Assembly (NCBI GenBank): GCA_951635545.1
Contig: OX620685.1
Span: 868,001-932,000 of the forward strand
DNA length: 64,000 nucleotides
Reading direction: 5' to 3'
Source of the DNA: CAG-873 sp910578365
GTDB taxonomy: Bacteria > Bacteroidota > Bacteroidia > Bacteroidales > Muribaculaceae
Shown here: positions 45,180 through 53,824 of the stretch, piece by piece
How positions within the stretch are numbered: the stretch's first letter is position 1
Layout: the number at the start of each line of letters is the position of its first letter
The notes under the pieces: model-generated
What the model was told of the DNA's origin: nothing
The model's input: the letters and a program-made list of their open reading frames with translations, nothing else
The model's database searches: none
Position numbers and translations under genes: made by a program

Positions 45180-45878
45180 TCAATAGCGATGACGCCTTAT
45201 CCTGTCAATAAGAATCGCCGGGTTGATGCTTACTCCATCACATTTTAAAGTGATGTGAAGATGGGGACCAGTAGAACGACCAGTGGAACCGGCATTCCCA
45301 ATCGAATCTCCCGCTAAAACCAAGCTCCCTTCGGACACAAGACACCGGCTTAAATGATAATACTCAAAAGCATACCGACCACTACGGACTATAACATACT
45401 GGCCCCTGCTATTGTCAAAACCCACCTCGGCAACCACTCCCGCGAACATTGCATATGTCGGTTCTCCGGCAACTGCTTTTAAATCCACGCCATTATGCCA
45501 TCTGGATTTTTTTGTAAACGGATCTGTACGCCTCCCAAAATGGGATGTAACAATAATCTTTCTCAGTGGAGCTGACAAAATAGACCTTTTCTCTATATGT
45601 TTTGACAATGTAAGGGCTGATTTATTATCACAAGAATAACATCCAAAATCCAATGTATAACCATAAGTATAGAAGCTTTTTATATCATTACTTTGGATAA
45701 CGTTATACTTTTGATAATACGGCCAATGTTTCGGCTTATGGAGCGTTTCAAACTTTTTGATTATCAGAACTGCCCGCTCAAAGAGCGGCAGTTCCATAAT
45801 GCTTCGTTTTGCGGCGAAGGCCGGCGTAGTGACCGCGAGGGTCACTAACGCCATGAGGAATATAAGTAGTTTCTTCAT
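45180..45878 (-). CDS. M23-family peptidase at the end of the ICE-B operon
   Basis: The 232-residue protein has a signal peptide (cut after AFAA) and a C-terminal LytM/M23 metallopeptidase domain: HNGVDLKA and GPHLHIT hold the zinc ligands. An N-terminal part (residues 25-95) with YTYGYTLDF looks like an eroded lysozyme-like piece. It is expected to cut peptidoglycan cross-links during channel assembly. It overlaps the traQ stop by 4 bp. Confidence 0.88.
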   Translation of the reverse strand: MKKLLIFLMALVTLAVTTPAFAAKRSIMELPLFERAVLIIKKFETLHKPKHWPYYQKYNVIQSNDIKSFYTYGYTLDFGCYSCDNKSALTLSKHIEKRSILSAPLRKIIVTSHFGRRTDPFTKKSRWHNGVDLKAVAGEPTYAMFAGVVAEVGFDNSRGQYVIVRSGRYAFEYYHLSRCLVSEGSLVLAGDSIGNAGSTGRSTGPHLHITLKCDGVSINPAILIDRIRRHRY

Positions 45879-46411
45879 ATGCCGATGGGTGTTATGGTTC
45901 CGGGATTGACAGGGTTGATGATTCCGGATGTCTTGCCACCATCATCGTTACCGCTGTCTTTGCTATTGAACTCGAAAGTCTGCTGCCACGGGGTTGACCC
46001 AAAGTTGTCTTCAATCCAGATCCCGAATTTCTCTGCCTCGGAGGACTGGGCGGTGTAATTGAGGCGAAAGGTTTTGCTTTCGAGAAGCACTCGGTCGTTG
46101 TTGACCAGCACGGGACCGTCAACGAGTTTGAGAGTACCCTCGCCGTCATACTGGAAGTAGCGGATGGTGTAGAGAGTGTTGTTGTAGTTACCTTCGGGTT
46201 TGATCTCGAAACGCAGCTCGACGGTCTCGCCCTTGGTGATTTTGTCGCCGTAGGGCATGACCTCCACCGTGAACGGATAGGACTGCTGCACGTCGAGGTC
46301 GTCGGAGCAGGAAGTAAGAGCGATGACGAGAGAGAAGAGGATTGCCCAGAATCCGAAGAAGCGGGCGGGAGTGAGGCGGATTTCGCCGATTTTATTCAGT
46401 ATTGTATTCAT
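45875..46411 (-). CDS. traQ: TraQ (DUF3872) lipoprotein of ICE-B
   Basis: The 178-residue protein has a lipobox ALTSC near residue 35 after one hydrophobic stretch, then an Ig-like beta domain (FTVEVMPYGDKITKGETVEL). The tail is Gly/Pro/Asn-rich. This is DUF3872, the usual last named gene of the Bacteroidales tra operon. Confidence 0.85.
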   Translation of the reverse strand: MNTILNKIGEIRLTPARFFGFWAILFSLVIALTSCSDDLDVQQSYPFTVEVMPYGDKITKGETVELRFEIKPEGNYNNTLYTIRYFQYDGEGTLKLVDGPVLVNNDRVLLESKTFRLNYTAQSSEAEKFGIWIEDNFGSTPWQQTFEFNSKDSGNDDGGKTSGIINPVNPGTITPIGI

Positions 46412-46419
46412 ATTGTTTT

Positions 46420-47292
46420 TCAGAGTTTTAATTTTGAATAGTTTGAAATTTTGGGTTGGGTAGCCACAAGAAACTCATTGAGGTCCTTGTGGTCGGGATA
46501 GAGAGCGGACTTGTCCATTACCTTGTCGCCCAACTCGCGGCGGAGTCTGGCGAGGGCGGCTCGCCCTGCCTCGTCATTGTCGAGGTAACAGGCAATTACG
46601 GAATAGTCCGGGAGGATTGTCAGTGCCTTGCCGACATTGGCAACGGAGTTGAGAACCACGGAATCGAAACCGTCATTCTGACCAAGGCGTTCCGCTGAAA
46701 GAAAGTCGATAAAACCCTCAAACACGTTGCATCGGGCGTTACCCTCTGCAATGTAGGTTATGTGTTTCGGAGGGTACGACCCCTTATAGAAAGGATTCCT
46801 CAGTTCGTAGCCGTGGGCGTTGTTCTCGAAACCGATGGCATAATAGTCTTTGCCATGAAGTCTGTAATCGACCTGTACACACCACCGTTGGGCGATGTTC
46901 CGGGGAATACCTCTGTCAGCGAGATATTTCAGCAAAGCCGGCGATTCCAGTTTTGAGACTTTTACGTCCTCAAAGGTAGGCTGCTCAATGAACGGCTCAG
47001 GCTTGTACGGCTTTGCAATTGGCATCTGCATCTTTTCGGCGATGAACTCTGCCTGCCTGATGAAGTCGGTGGAGTTACACAGTTCTCCGGCGAGAGTGAA
47101 GATGTCGCCTCCGGCACCACTTCCAAAATCGAACCATACATCTTTACGGGGATTCACATGGAAAGACGGCTTACGCTCAGACCGATATGGAGAATAGAAC
47201 CACAGACCTTTGCTGTCGCGTCCGGTCGGCTGATACCCCAACTGATTCAGGAACTCGACAAGTGAGATTTTTTTGATGTCGTCGATGTTCAT
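46420..47292 (-). CDS. traP: TraP DNA primase-like protein of ICE-B
   Basis: The 290-residue protein has an N-terminal CHC2-like module without its Cys/His ligands (YSPYRSERKPSFHV, FGSGAGGDIFTLA) and a C-terminal toprim domain with NVFEGFIDFLSA (Glu) and ACYLDNDEAGRAAL (Asp-x-Asp). It probably primes complementary-strand synthesis after transfer. It overlaps the preceding gene by 4 bp. Confidence 0.85.
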   Translation of the reverse strand: MNIDDIKKISLVEFLNQLGYQPTGRDSKGLWFYSPYRSERKPSFHVNPRKDVWFDFGSGAGGDIFTLAGELCNSTDFIRQAEFIAEKMQMPIAKPYKPEPFIEQPTFEDVKVSKLESPALLKYLADRGIPRNIAQRWCVQVDYRLHGKDYYAIGFENNAHGYELRNPFYKGSYPPKHITYIAEGNARCNVFEGFIDFLSAERLGQNDGFDSVVLNSVANVGKALTILPDYSVIACYLDNDEAGRAALARLRRELGDKVMDKSALYPDHKDLNEFLVATQPKISNYSKLKL

Positions 47293-47969
47293 AGGCGCAT
47301 CCTCCGTTTAGGTTTGTCAGACTCCTGTTCCTGCTTGGGAGGCTCCACCTTCTGATACTTTCCCATACCAGACATTTGTCCTGCAATGTAGCGGTTCAAC
47401 TCTGACATATTGCATGAGCCTGTCAACTCGTATGCAAGGTCATAGATACTACCATAAGCGCCGGACTTGGTATCACGCCAAAGGTTTGTCTCGATGTTGA
47501 TTACCATAGTCGGACCGGGCTTATCATCGTAGGGAGCATTGTAGATGCGAAGATTGCCGTCGGCTGCCACAGGGTGTTCCTGACCGAGAGCCTTCATAAA
47601 GTCGGTGAGTTTCACTTTCTTTATATCAAGGTTGACAACCGCCGGCTGCTGCGGGCGACGTGCCATTGCCGAAAGTTCCTTGCCCTGCTCATAGTCGTTC
47701 ATATACTTCAGGATGAAGTCACGCGGATCCATGTAGAGGTTGGGATTCATCTTCAGGGCAGCGAGGTCGATGATGTCGCCACTCTGGTCAGTGGCGTGGT
47801 CATACCATCGGTTTGTGTTGGTATCGACCACCAACATCGGCTCCGGGTCGTCTCGCTGCGGGGCATAGTAGAGCTTCATGTCCCCGAAAGTCTTGACAGG
47901 CTTTTCGCCAAGAGCCGCCATGAACTCCGTCAGCGGGATATTCCTGATGTCATTCTTTGTGTATCGCAT
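47289..47969 (-). CDS. Tandem CHC2-like module protein, TraP partner
   Basis: The 226-residue protein has two copies of a zinc-less CHC2-like module (IPLTEFMAALGEKPV..LYYAP..WYDHATDQSGD, and KLTDFMKALGQEHPV..IYNAPY..WRDTKSGAYGS). There is no toprim part. Coupled to traP by a 4-bp overlap, it might supply DNA binding for the primase. Confidence 0.65.
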   Translation of the reverse strand: MRYTKNDIRNIPLTEFMAALGEKPVKTFGDMKLYYAPQRDDPEPMLVVDTNTNRWYDHATDQSGDIIDLAALKMNPNLYMDPRDFILKYMNDYEQGKELSAMARRPQQPAVVNLDIKKVKLTDFMKALGQEHPVAADGNLRIYNAPYDDKPGPTMVINIETNLWRDTKSGAYGSIYDLAYELTGSCNMSELNRYIAGQMSGMGKYQKVEPPKQEQESDKPKRRMRL

Positions 47970-47972
47970 AGG

Positions 47973-48557
47973 CTATTCGATTATGAATTTGACACCGACA
48001 CCATAGGTTGTATGGTATATCTGAAAATCGCTCCCGAAAGTGAACCGACCTTTCACATTGGCGGTCAGGGCGACTTTATCGGACAGATAGAACTCAGCCT
48101 GCAAGTTCAGCGCACCGCCATAGATGAAGTTGTCGCCGTCATGGAGAGTAGAACCATCGGAGAGCGTATCCTTACCCCAGTTAACCGTCTCATATCCGGC
48201 AAGTGCGGAAATGCCACCGTAAAGGTGGAATGTCATGGAGTAGTCGCTGAGGATATGGAGATTATATCCGGCTTCTCCGGTGAACTGCGCCACCGGGATA
48301 CGACCTTTCTCGCCGTATGGCTTGAAAGTTTGGAGATACTCGCCACCGAAAGACCATGTATTGCCGTGGCTTCCTGTGAATACCGAGTAGAACACTCCGA
48401 GGTCATAGCCGCAGTCGCGGGATTTGCCGGTATAAAAACCGTCTGCCATATTCGCCTTGATTTCCACGGCTGACATTCCAGGGAGACATCGCTGGGCCAT
48501 TGCCCGCCCTCCGAAGAGGGTGAGCATGGCAGCGATTATCATTATCGCTTTTTTCAT
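47973..48557 (-). CDS. traO: TraO outer-membrane-type protein of ICE-B
   Basis: The 194-residue protein has a signal peptide ending at AMAQ and many amphipathic beta strands (LNLQAEFYLSDKVALTANVKG), ending in KFIIE, like an eight-stranded barrel. It matches the Bacteroidales TraO family. Confidence 0.88.
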   Translation of the reverse strand: MKKAIMIIAAMLTLFGGRAMAQRCLPGMSAVEIKANMADGFYTGKSRDCGYDLGVFYSVFTGSHGNTWSFGGEYLQTFKPYGEKGRIPVAQFTGEAGYNLHILSDYSMTFHLYGGISALAGYETVNWGKDTLSDGSTLHDGDNFIYGGALNLQAEFYLSDKVALTANVKGRFTFGSDFQIYHTTYGVGVKFIIE

Positions 48558-48567
48558 AGTTTACGTT

Positions 48568-49590
48568 TTACTGAATTGATAACTCGTCAATTACATTGGC
48601 TCTCACGATGTCCTCGTTATCGACCACAAAGGACTGATGGCGACCGCCTTCTTTCTCGGCAATCTCAATAACGAGCTGCTTGTCATCAGGGATAGTGAAT
48701 TTCTCCAAAGCGAAGACCGTTCTTTCGGAGGTCTTGCCGTGTACCACCGTCACATAGTTCTGGGCGCGGAGCGGTTCGAGTACCTGCTCCTGCATGGCGG
48801 TTCGTTTGATAACTTTCTTATCCACAATCTTGAAGCTGACATAATCAATATCAAAGGCGATATTGCTTGTATTCTTCAATTCGGTGTGAAAGTAGAGAAG
48901 CCCATTGTTAGTATAGATGGATTTCAGAAGGAACTGCACTCCAAAACGCTTTGAGCCGATATGCTTTATCTCACGCTTATTCTGCTTGTAGATGCTCTTC
49001 ATAATCAGTTTGACAAGCATCGGGGATTCGTCGCCGAGACGCTGGAGGTATATCTCCTGCGCGTTGTTCGGACGGTTCACAGCCTCGCCGTCATGGAGAA
49101 AATCGGTCATCTCAATGCTCAGAAGCAGAGGCTCCTTCGCAAATTTGACATTGAACGTGTAGTAGCTCCCATCATCGGTGATTACTGACAGATTCGTTTC
49201 GGTTTTGAAACGCTTAAACGCTGATTTAACGCGAAGTACATTCTTCGCTCCATCAGCGAGACCTGCCACAAGGTTTTCGTTTCCGAGGTCCACATAAATT
49301 ATCTCCGCAGGGAAGATAATATGCGTGGTTTTCTCGTAGCAGACCTCCAGTGCGTGGGGCGGAATCATACGGTCGAAACCGACCTTTCGGGTCAGACCGT
49401 CAAACTTGTCGCCGTCGGTGTAGTTGGAGCCATACACATTCATTTCGTGTTCGGCTACCTGAGTGGCGACCTGTTCAGTGTCAGAAGACACGTTGTTTTC
49501 GGTGTTATTTACTTTGTTTGTCTTGGCAAAAGCCGGGGTTGCCATGCCGATGACGGCGATGGCTGAGAGAATAAATGTTTTCAGTTTCAT
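48568..49590 (-). CDS. traN: TraN (DUF4138, VirB9-like) of ICE-B
   Basis: The 340-residue secreted protein has a signal peptide (ATPAFA) and the DUF4138 pattern (HIIFPAEIIYVDLGNENLVA, then YTFNVKFAKEP and IGSKRFGVQFLLKSIYTN). It is a periplasmic/outer-membrane core component of the channel. Confidence 0.9.
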   Translation of the reverse strand: MKLKTFILSAIAVIGMATPAFAKTNKVNNTENNVSSDTEQVATQVAEHEMNVYGSNYTDGDKFDGLTRKVGFDRMIPPHALEVCYEKTTHIIFPAEIIYVDLGNENLVAGLADGAKNVLRVKSAFKRFKTETNLSVITDDGSYYTFNVKFAKEPLLLSIEMTDFLHDGEAVNRPNNAQEIYLQRLGDESPMLVKLIMKSIYKQNKREIKHIGSKRFGVQFLLKSIYTNNGLLYFHTELKNTSNIAFDIDYVSFKIVDKKVIKRTAMQEQVLEPLRAQNYVTVVHGKTSERTVFALEKFTIPDDKQLVIEIAEKEGGRHQSFVVDNEDIVRANVIDELSIQ

Positions 49591-49618
49591 AAAAATTTAC
49601 GTTGGATTTAAGTGGTTT

Positions 49619-50815
49619 TTAATTGTTTTCGGGCTGGTAGAGCATTACCCTGTACCCGGATTTAAGATGCACTTTGACGGTACGCATCTTCTTTGTGAGA
49701 TACTGGCTTACGCCGTTGATGAGACCTCTGCCTACATCGGAGGCAATCTGTGCGCCGGCATCGGTGGAGATGTTGATTGAGCTGCCCATCGTGCTGCCCA
49801 TGTTGGCACCGATTTCGTGAAGGGCATCCGACTCCATAGAATTGGGGATATTGATACCCTCCTGACCGTCGGAGTCATAGACTTTCAGTTCCACCTCGTA
49901 GATCGAGCCGTTTGTCTCAACCGAGGTAATCTCAATCTCCAGACGTTCGTCCTGCAATCGGGCGGCTCCCACCACCGTGGTGTTCCGGGGTATGAGCCTG
50001 TTGCCTATCCACATCGGTTCGGTGGTTCTCAGTTTAACCGACTGCCCGTTGGTGACGGACTGGTTTCCGGCTATGACAGCGGCAATCGTATTCTTGCCGA
50101 CCGACCGTTTCATGCTCACCGAGGTGTTGAAGCCTCGCTCGTTAGTGGCGGCACTCAATGTCGATACCACGTTGTGGGTCACATTCTGAACCGGCTGCAC
50201 ATTCCGTTTCCCTCTCTCCTCCTGCTGGGAAGGTGGATAGTTACCTCCGTTGCCATTACCCATATATTGAGCGGCAAGCTGATACGACCTTTCGAGAAGT
50301 TCCATCTCGTTGGGTTGCTGAGTCTGCTGCTGAGCGATGGAGTTCTGCATCTCCAGTTCGTCGATGCGGGCCTGTAACTCCGCCACCTGTTCGGTTTGGC
50401 TGTAATCGGGAACATAAAAATCCTGCAATGAAGCCTGAGCCTGCTGGTAGGCATTTGCCGAGTTCTGGATTTCGTCAGGAACAGCGGATTCCGACGGGGC
50501 GGTCACAGTATCAAGCTGGAGAGTAACTGCATTGATTGTGCTGTCACTCTGCGCCTTTTCCTTCTGCATATCCTCCTGTTCGTAGGCGGCAATCTTGGTC
50601 TTGGGCATACCTTCGGAAGTCTGGTCAGGGAGTTCCATGTTTGCCTTTCCCTTTTCTTTTTCCTCCCCGCCACTTGGGGCGAAGATAAGCCATAGACAGA
50701 CAAGGCACGAGAGGGTCAGCAGCGTATAGACCGCCAGTCTTTTCAGTCGCTCACGTTCAGCCGGGGTCTTGGGCGTTAGCTTCGCTTTGAGGTCATCGAG
50801 GAACTTCATACTCAA
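49619..50815 (-). CDS. traM: TraM (VirB10-like) of ICE-B
   Basis: The 398-residue protein has one membrane helix (about 29-46), a Glu/Gln-rich periplasmic coiled-coil region with QQ repeats, and a VirB10-like C-terminal domain (SVKLRTTEPMWIGNRLIPRN, NGSIYEVELKVYDSDGQEG). It would span the periplasm in the core complex. Its start overlaps the end of traL by 23 bp. Confidence 0.9.
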   Translation of the reverse strand: MSMKFLDDLKAKLTPKTPAERERLKRLAVYTLLTLSCLVCLWLIFAPSGGEEKEKGKANMELPDQTSEGMPKTKIAAYEQEDMQKEKAQSDSTINAVTLQLDTVTAPSESAVPDEIQNSANAYQQAQASLQDFYVPDYSQTEQVAELQARIDELEMQNSIAQQQTQQPNEMELLERSYQLAAQYMGNGNGGNYPPSQQEERGKRNVQPVQNVTHNVVSTLSAATNERGFNTSVSMKRSVGKNTIAAVIAGNQSVTNGQSVKLRTTEPMWIGNRLIPRNTTVVGAARLQDERLEIEITSVETNGSIYEVELKVYDSDGQEGINIPNSMESDALHEIGANMGSTMGSSINISTDAGAQIASDVGRGLINGVSQYLTKKMRTVKVHLKSGYRVMLYQPENN

Positions 50816-51113
50816 TTATTTTAGGTGAGACATTGGGATTGTCATTGGTAGGAAGTTCCAACTGACGGATATGCTCAACTTCGATAGCCTGCCGAGCATG
50901 GCCGGCTCCCATTTTGTAGCAGGCATGACCGAATACGAAGAAGGCAATCAGTATGAAAGCCGAGAGAAGCACGGTGACAATCGTGAGGCGTTGCTTGTGG
51001 GGCATATCGTCGCAGGCTTTCTTGACCCGCTCTTTGATTTTCCCCTTGGGGCCGTGCCACACCTTATTATATAAGGGTGACACGAAGTTTTGAATTTTAT
51101 GTTTTATACTCAT
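50793..51113 (-). CDS. traL: TraL (DUF3989) of ICE-B
   Basis: The 106-residue protein has one membrane helix (TIVTVLLSAFILIAFFVFG). The start is ATG at 51113 (MSIKHKIQ), overlapping the traK stop by 4 bp; a longer frame upstream is only overlap with traK. Confidence 0.85.
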   Translation of the reverse strand: MSIKHKIQNFVSPLYNKVWHGPKGKIKERVKKACDDMPHKQRLTIVTVLLSAFILIAFFVFGHACYKMGAGHARQAIEVEHIRQLELPTNDNPNVSPKIIEYEVPR

Positions 51114-51745
51114 TGGGATAAAGTTCGTTTTGTGGTTATCAAATCTTTGTTCTCTAAAATCGTCAGACCCTCGATCATGAAGCCGTTGGGGTTGTCGTCG
51201 GATCGGGAGGTGTTGACGAGCCGACACTGGGTAATAAGGCTTCGCTCAGTCACATTGCTCTGACGGATAATCATCTGCCGGGCGTAGGTTCTTACATTGT
51301 AGGGATAGTCGTTGAAGTCAGCGACTATGCTGTCCACCTGCAAGACCTGAGTGATATTTCCGGCGATGATGCGGTTGTAGTAACCCTTCTCGACATAATC
51401 GGAGTAGTAGTTATAGGCACTCTTGTCGGCCAGTGACATGGCGCGGTTGATGTTGTGCTCAATCGCCGACTTGTCGGGCGACAGCGTGAAGAACAGTTCG
51501 TGGAAGCGTCGGACGTGTTCCCGTGCCTCTGCCGGGCGGTTCTGTTCCATGTCCTGTGACAAGGCAAGCATCAGTGACTTGCCGTTGTCAAGGACATATA
51601 TTTTTTCCCGCTGCTTTTCGGCAAAGTTCAGCGACAGCACCACCGACCCGATTGCGATGAAGGCACAGAGCGATACCATGACGATGCCGAACAGCCTTAT
51701 CTGCCGAAAAGATGTTTCAATGTTTTTTAATGACTTAAATTCCAT
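51110..51745 (-). CDS. traK: TraK (VirB8-like) of ICE-B
   Basis: The 211-residue protein has an N-terminal membrane helix (LFGIVMVSLCAFIAIGSVVL) and a periplasmic domain, starting MEFKSLKNIETSFRQIRLF, which is characteristic for TraK. An assembly factor of the channel. Confidence 0.92.
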   Translation of the reverse strand: MEFKSLKNIETSFRQIRLFGIVMVSLCAFIAIGSVVLSLNFAEKQREKIYVLDNGKSLMLALSQDMEQNRPAEAREHVRRFHELFFTLSPDKSAIEHNINRAMSLADKSAYNYYSDYVEKGYYNRIIAGNITQVLQVDSIVADFNDYPYNVRTYARQMIIRQSNVTERSLITQCRLVNTSRSDDNPNGFMIEGLTILENKDLITTKRTLSQ

Positions 51746-51817
51746 TTTAATCAGGTTTTAAGTCATAGTTATGAGTGATGAAGTGAACCTCGTCACCCGT
51801 AACTATGAGCTATTACT

Positions 51818-52834
51818 TTATTTTAAGAGTTTTCCGGCTCTGCCCGCCACGTTGCCCGCAACACCACCGGCAATGCTGCCGGCCCATGAGCCTCCGGTCA
51901 TGGCGGTGTTATTGATGGAGCGGTTGTAGCTGCCCATGCCGCCTGCCTGAATAATCCAGCCTGCGACGGTTGGGATTGTGAAGTAGCCGATAATGCCGAT
52001 TATCATGAAAATCGTGTAAGCTGTGTTGCTCCCGTCGAGGTCAACATTCGGATTATTAGTCAGTTCCGAAATGTCATTCTGCAACATAAGGACTTGGATT
52101 TTTGCAAGGATTGTGGAGAATAAATCAGCCACAGGCAACCACAGATAGGTCTGAATGTATCGGCATATCCATTGCACAAGGGTGTTCTGGAATCCGTCCC
52201 AGACGGAGATTGCAAAGGCTATCGGCCCCAATATCGCCAGCACTATCAGGAAAAATGTCCTTATAGTGTCTATCGTAAGGGATGCGGCTTGAAAGAGCAT
52301 CTCCAATAATTCACGGAAGAAGTTCTGGATAGCTTTTTTGACCTTATACATACCCCTTTCGATATACATTCCAGCGGCTGTCCCAATCTCTGTCACACCG
52401 AGTTCATCAATCTGACGGTCAAATTCGGCATCATCAACGAGGTAGGCGGTGGACGGGTCGTTCATCATCTGCTCGTATTCCAGCCTGTCCTTTTCCTCCC
52501 GGTATTTCTGCATATCGAGCGTCTGCCCTTCGAGCATCGAGGCGGTGCCCTGCACAATCGGAGACATTACGGAGTTGATGGTGCCTAACACGATGCTTGG
52601 GAAAAACATGATGCAGAGCCCGATGGCAAAGGGACGCAGGAGCGGGAACACATCCACAGGTTCGGCTCTTGACAACGCCTGCCAGATGCGGTAGGCGACA
52701 TAGAACAATGCGCCGAGTCCGGCTATGCCTTGTGCCACTCCCGCCATGTCGCTGCACAAAGGCATCATCTCGTCATAGAGCGACCGGAGTATGGAGTGGA
52801 GATTTGAGAAATCAATCGCGCACAGCATAGGCAT
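51818..52834 (-). CDS. traJ: TraJ (VirB6-like) of ICE-B
   Basis: The 338-residue polytopic membrane protein has segments at about 60, 190 and 270-310 and a Gly/Ala-rich C-terminus (AGSIAGGVAGNVAG). FPLLRPFAIGLCIMFFPSIV is typical for TraJ. The start shares one base with the traI stop. Confidence 0.92.
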   Translation of the reverse strand: MPMLCAIDFSNLHSILRSLYDEMMPLCSDMAGVAQGIAGLGALFYVAYRIWQALSRAEPVDVFPLLRPFAIGLCIMFFPSIVLGTINSVMSPIVQGTASMLEGQTLDMQKYREEKDRLEYEQMMNDPSTAYLVDDAEFDRQIDELGVTEIGTAAGMYIERGMYKVKKAIQNFFRELLEMLFQAASLTIDTIRTFFLIVLAILGPIAFAISVWDGFQNTLVQWICRYIQTYLWLPVADLFSTILAKIQVLMLQNDISELTNNPNVDLDGSNTAYTIFMIIGIIGYFTIPTVAGWIIQAGGMGSYNRSINNTAMTGGSWAGSIAGGVAGNVAGRAGKLLK

Positions 52835-53472
52835 TACCAGTATTTTTCAGAGCCGTCGCCATAGAGATTGACAACCCTCCGGGTGTCCGCCTTCTTCTTG
52901 GCTCTGAGGTATGACACGCTGATGTTCTTGTTGGTGAAGTACGCCGTCAGGTTCTTCAGACGCTTCATCTCCTTGTAGCAGTCATCGACCACATCCATTC
53001 TGTCCTTGTCGGTCATGGAGAGCGTCGTGATGTTGACCACCTGCTTCAGATCGCCGAGTACGCCGTTGGCTTCTTCGAGGATACGGGTGTATCCGGAAGC
53101 GATAGCCGACAACTCCGCACTTGTGAAATTGGGGTCGGTCAGCATCTTCTTGAAATTGTTGACGTAGTAGCCGGAGATGTCGCCGAGCATCAGGACTGTC
53201 TGCTGCACCTTGCGGGCATCGCGGACGAGATTGTTGACCGATTGTAGAGCGTCGTAATACTTCTTCGCCTGCTGGTAAATCTTTACCGTCTCCTTGAAGT
53301 TGTTGACCATATTCGTGGCGGTCGTTGACTCCTGAACGAGTGACTTTGAAGAATTTACGATAGACTGGGCGATGTTCGACGGGTCTATGACCGTCCACTG
53401 GGCGTTTGCCCTGCCCGTGCCTAACAGGAGGCACAGGGCAATCAGGGGAAATACGAATTTCAGTTGTTTCAT
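52834..53472 (-). CDS. traI: TraI (DUF4141, VirB5-like) of ICE-B
   Basis: The 212-residue protein has a signal peptide (GRANAQW) and a helical body (NMVNNFKETVKIYQQAKKYYDAL), the DUF4141 pattern. Probably a periplasmic, minor pilus-type subunit. Confidence 0.9.
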   Translation of the reverse strand: MKQLKFVFPLIALCLLLGTGRANAQWTVIDPSNIAQSIVNSSKSLVQESTTATNMVNNFKETVKIYQQAKKYYDALQSVNNLVRDARKVQQTVLMLGDISGYYVNNFKKMLTDPNFTSAELSAIASGYTRILEEANGVLGDLKQVVNITTLSMTDKDRMDVVDDCYKEMKRLKNLTAYFTNKNISVSYLRAKKKADTRRVVNLYGDGSEKYW

Positions 53473-53492
53473 TTTTACGTTGGATTTTGTGG

Positions 53493-53639
53493 TTATTTAA
53501 TCGAGGCGGCTGCGCCACCTATAATTTTGATTAGTGCGAAGGTGAACAGCAACGGCAGCATGAGCAGCACTGTGAGTCCGGCAATCAGTCCGAAAGTGAT
53601 TGCTATAAGCACCTTCAAAATGGTTATTGCAATTTTCAT
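53493..53639 (-). CDS. Small membrane protein between traI and traG (48 residues)
   Basis: The short gene encodes one long hydrophobic helix or hairpin (ILKVLIAITFGLIAGLTVLL then LFTFALIKIIGGAA). ATG at 53639 overlaps the stop of the upstream small gene (ATGA), so it is translationally coupled. It occupies the traH position; no family is recognised. Confidence 0.6.
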   Translation of the reverse strand: MKIAITILKVLIAITFGLIAGLTVLLMLPLLFTFALIKIIGGAAASIK

Positions 53640-53824
53640 AGCGACAATATTCTATGGATTAGCAAATGGAATCCTTGGACAACCTCGGCAAAGTAAGGCG
53701 CGGCATAATTTGCGGCTTTAACCACTCCGACAAATACTATCGTCAGGATTGCAATTCCGGCGAGGAAGAGGATAAATCCTGTCAGAACTCCGAGAATCGG
53801 GTGGAACGCTTTGGGAATTTTCAT
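53636..53824 (-). CDS. Small membrane protein after traG (62 residues)
   Basis: One or two hydrophobic helices (ILGVLTGFILFLAGIAILTI). Its ATG overlaps the traG stop by 4 bp and its stop overlaps the next small gene, so both belong to the operon. Confidence 0.65.
   Translation of the reverse strand: MKIPKAFHPILGVLTGFILFLAGIAILTIVFVGVVKAANYAAPYFAEVVQGFHLLIHRILSL

Noticed and set aside
49817..50377. 186-codon plus-strand frame inside traM
   Set aside because: Antisense to the well-supported traM gene and without family likeness.
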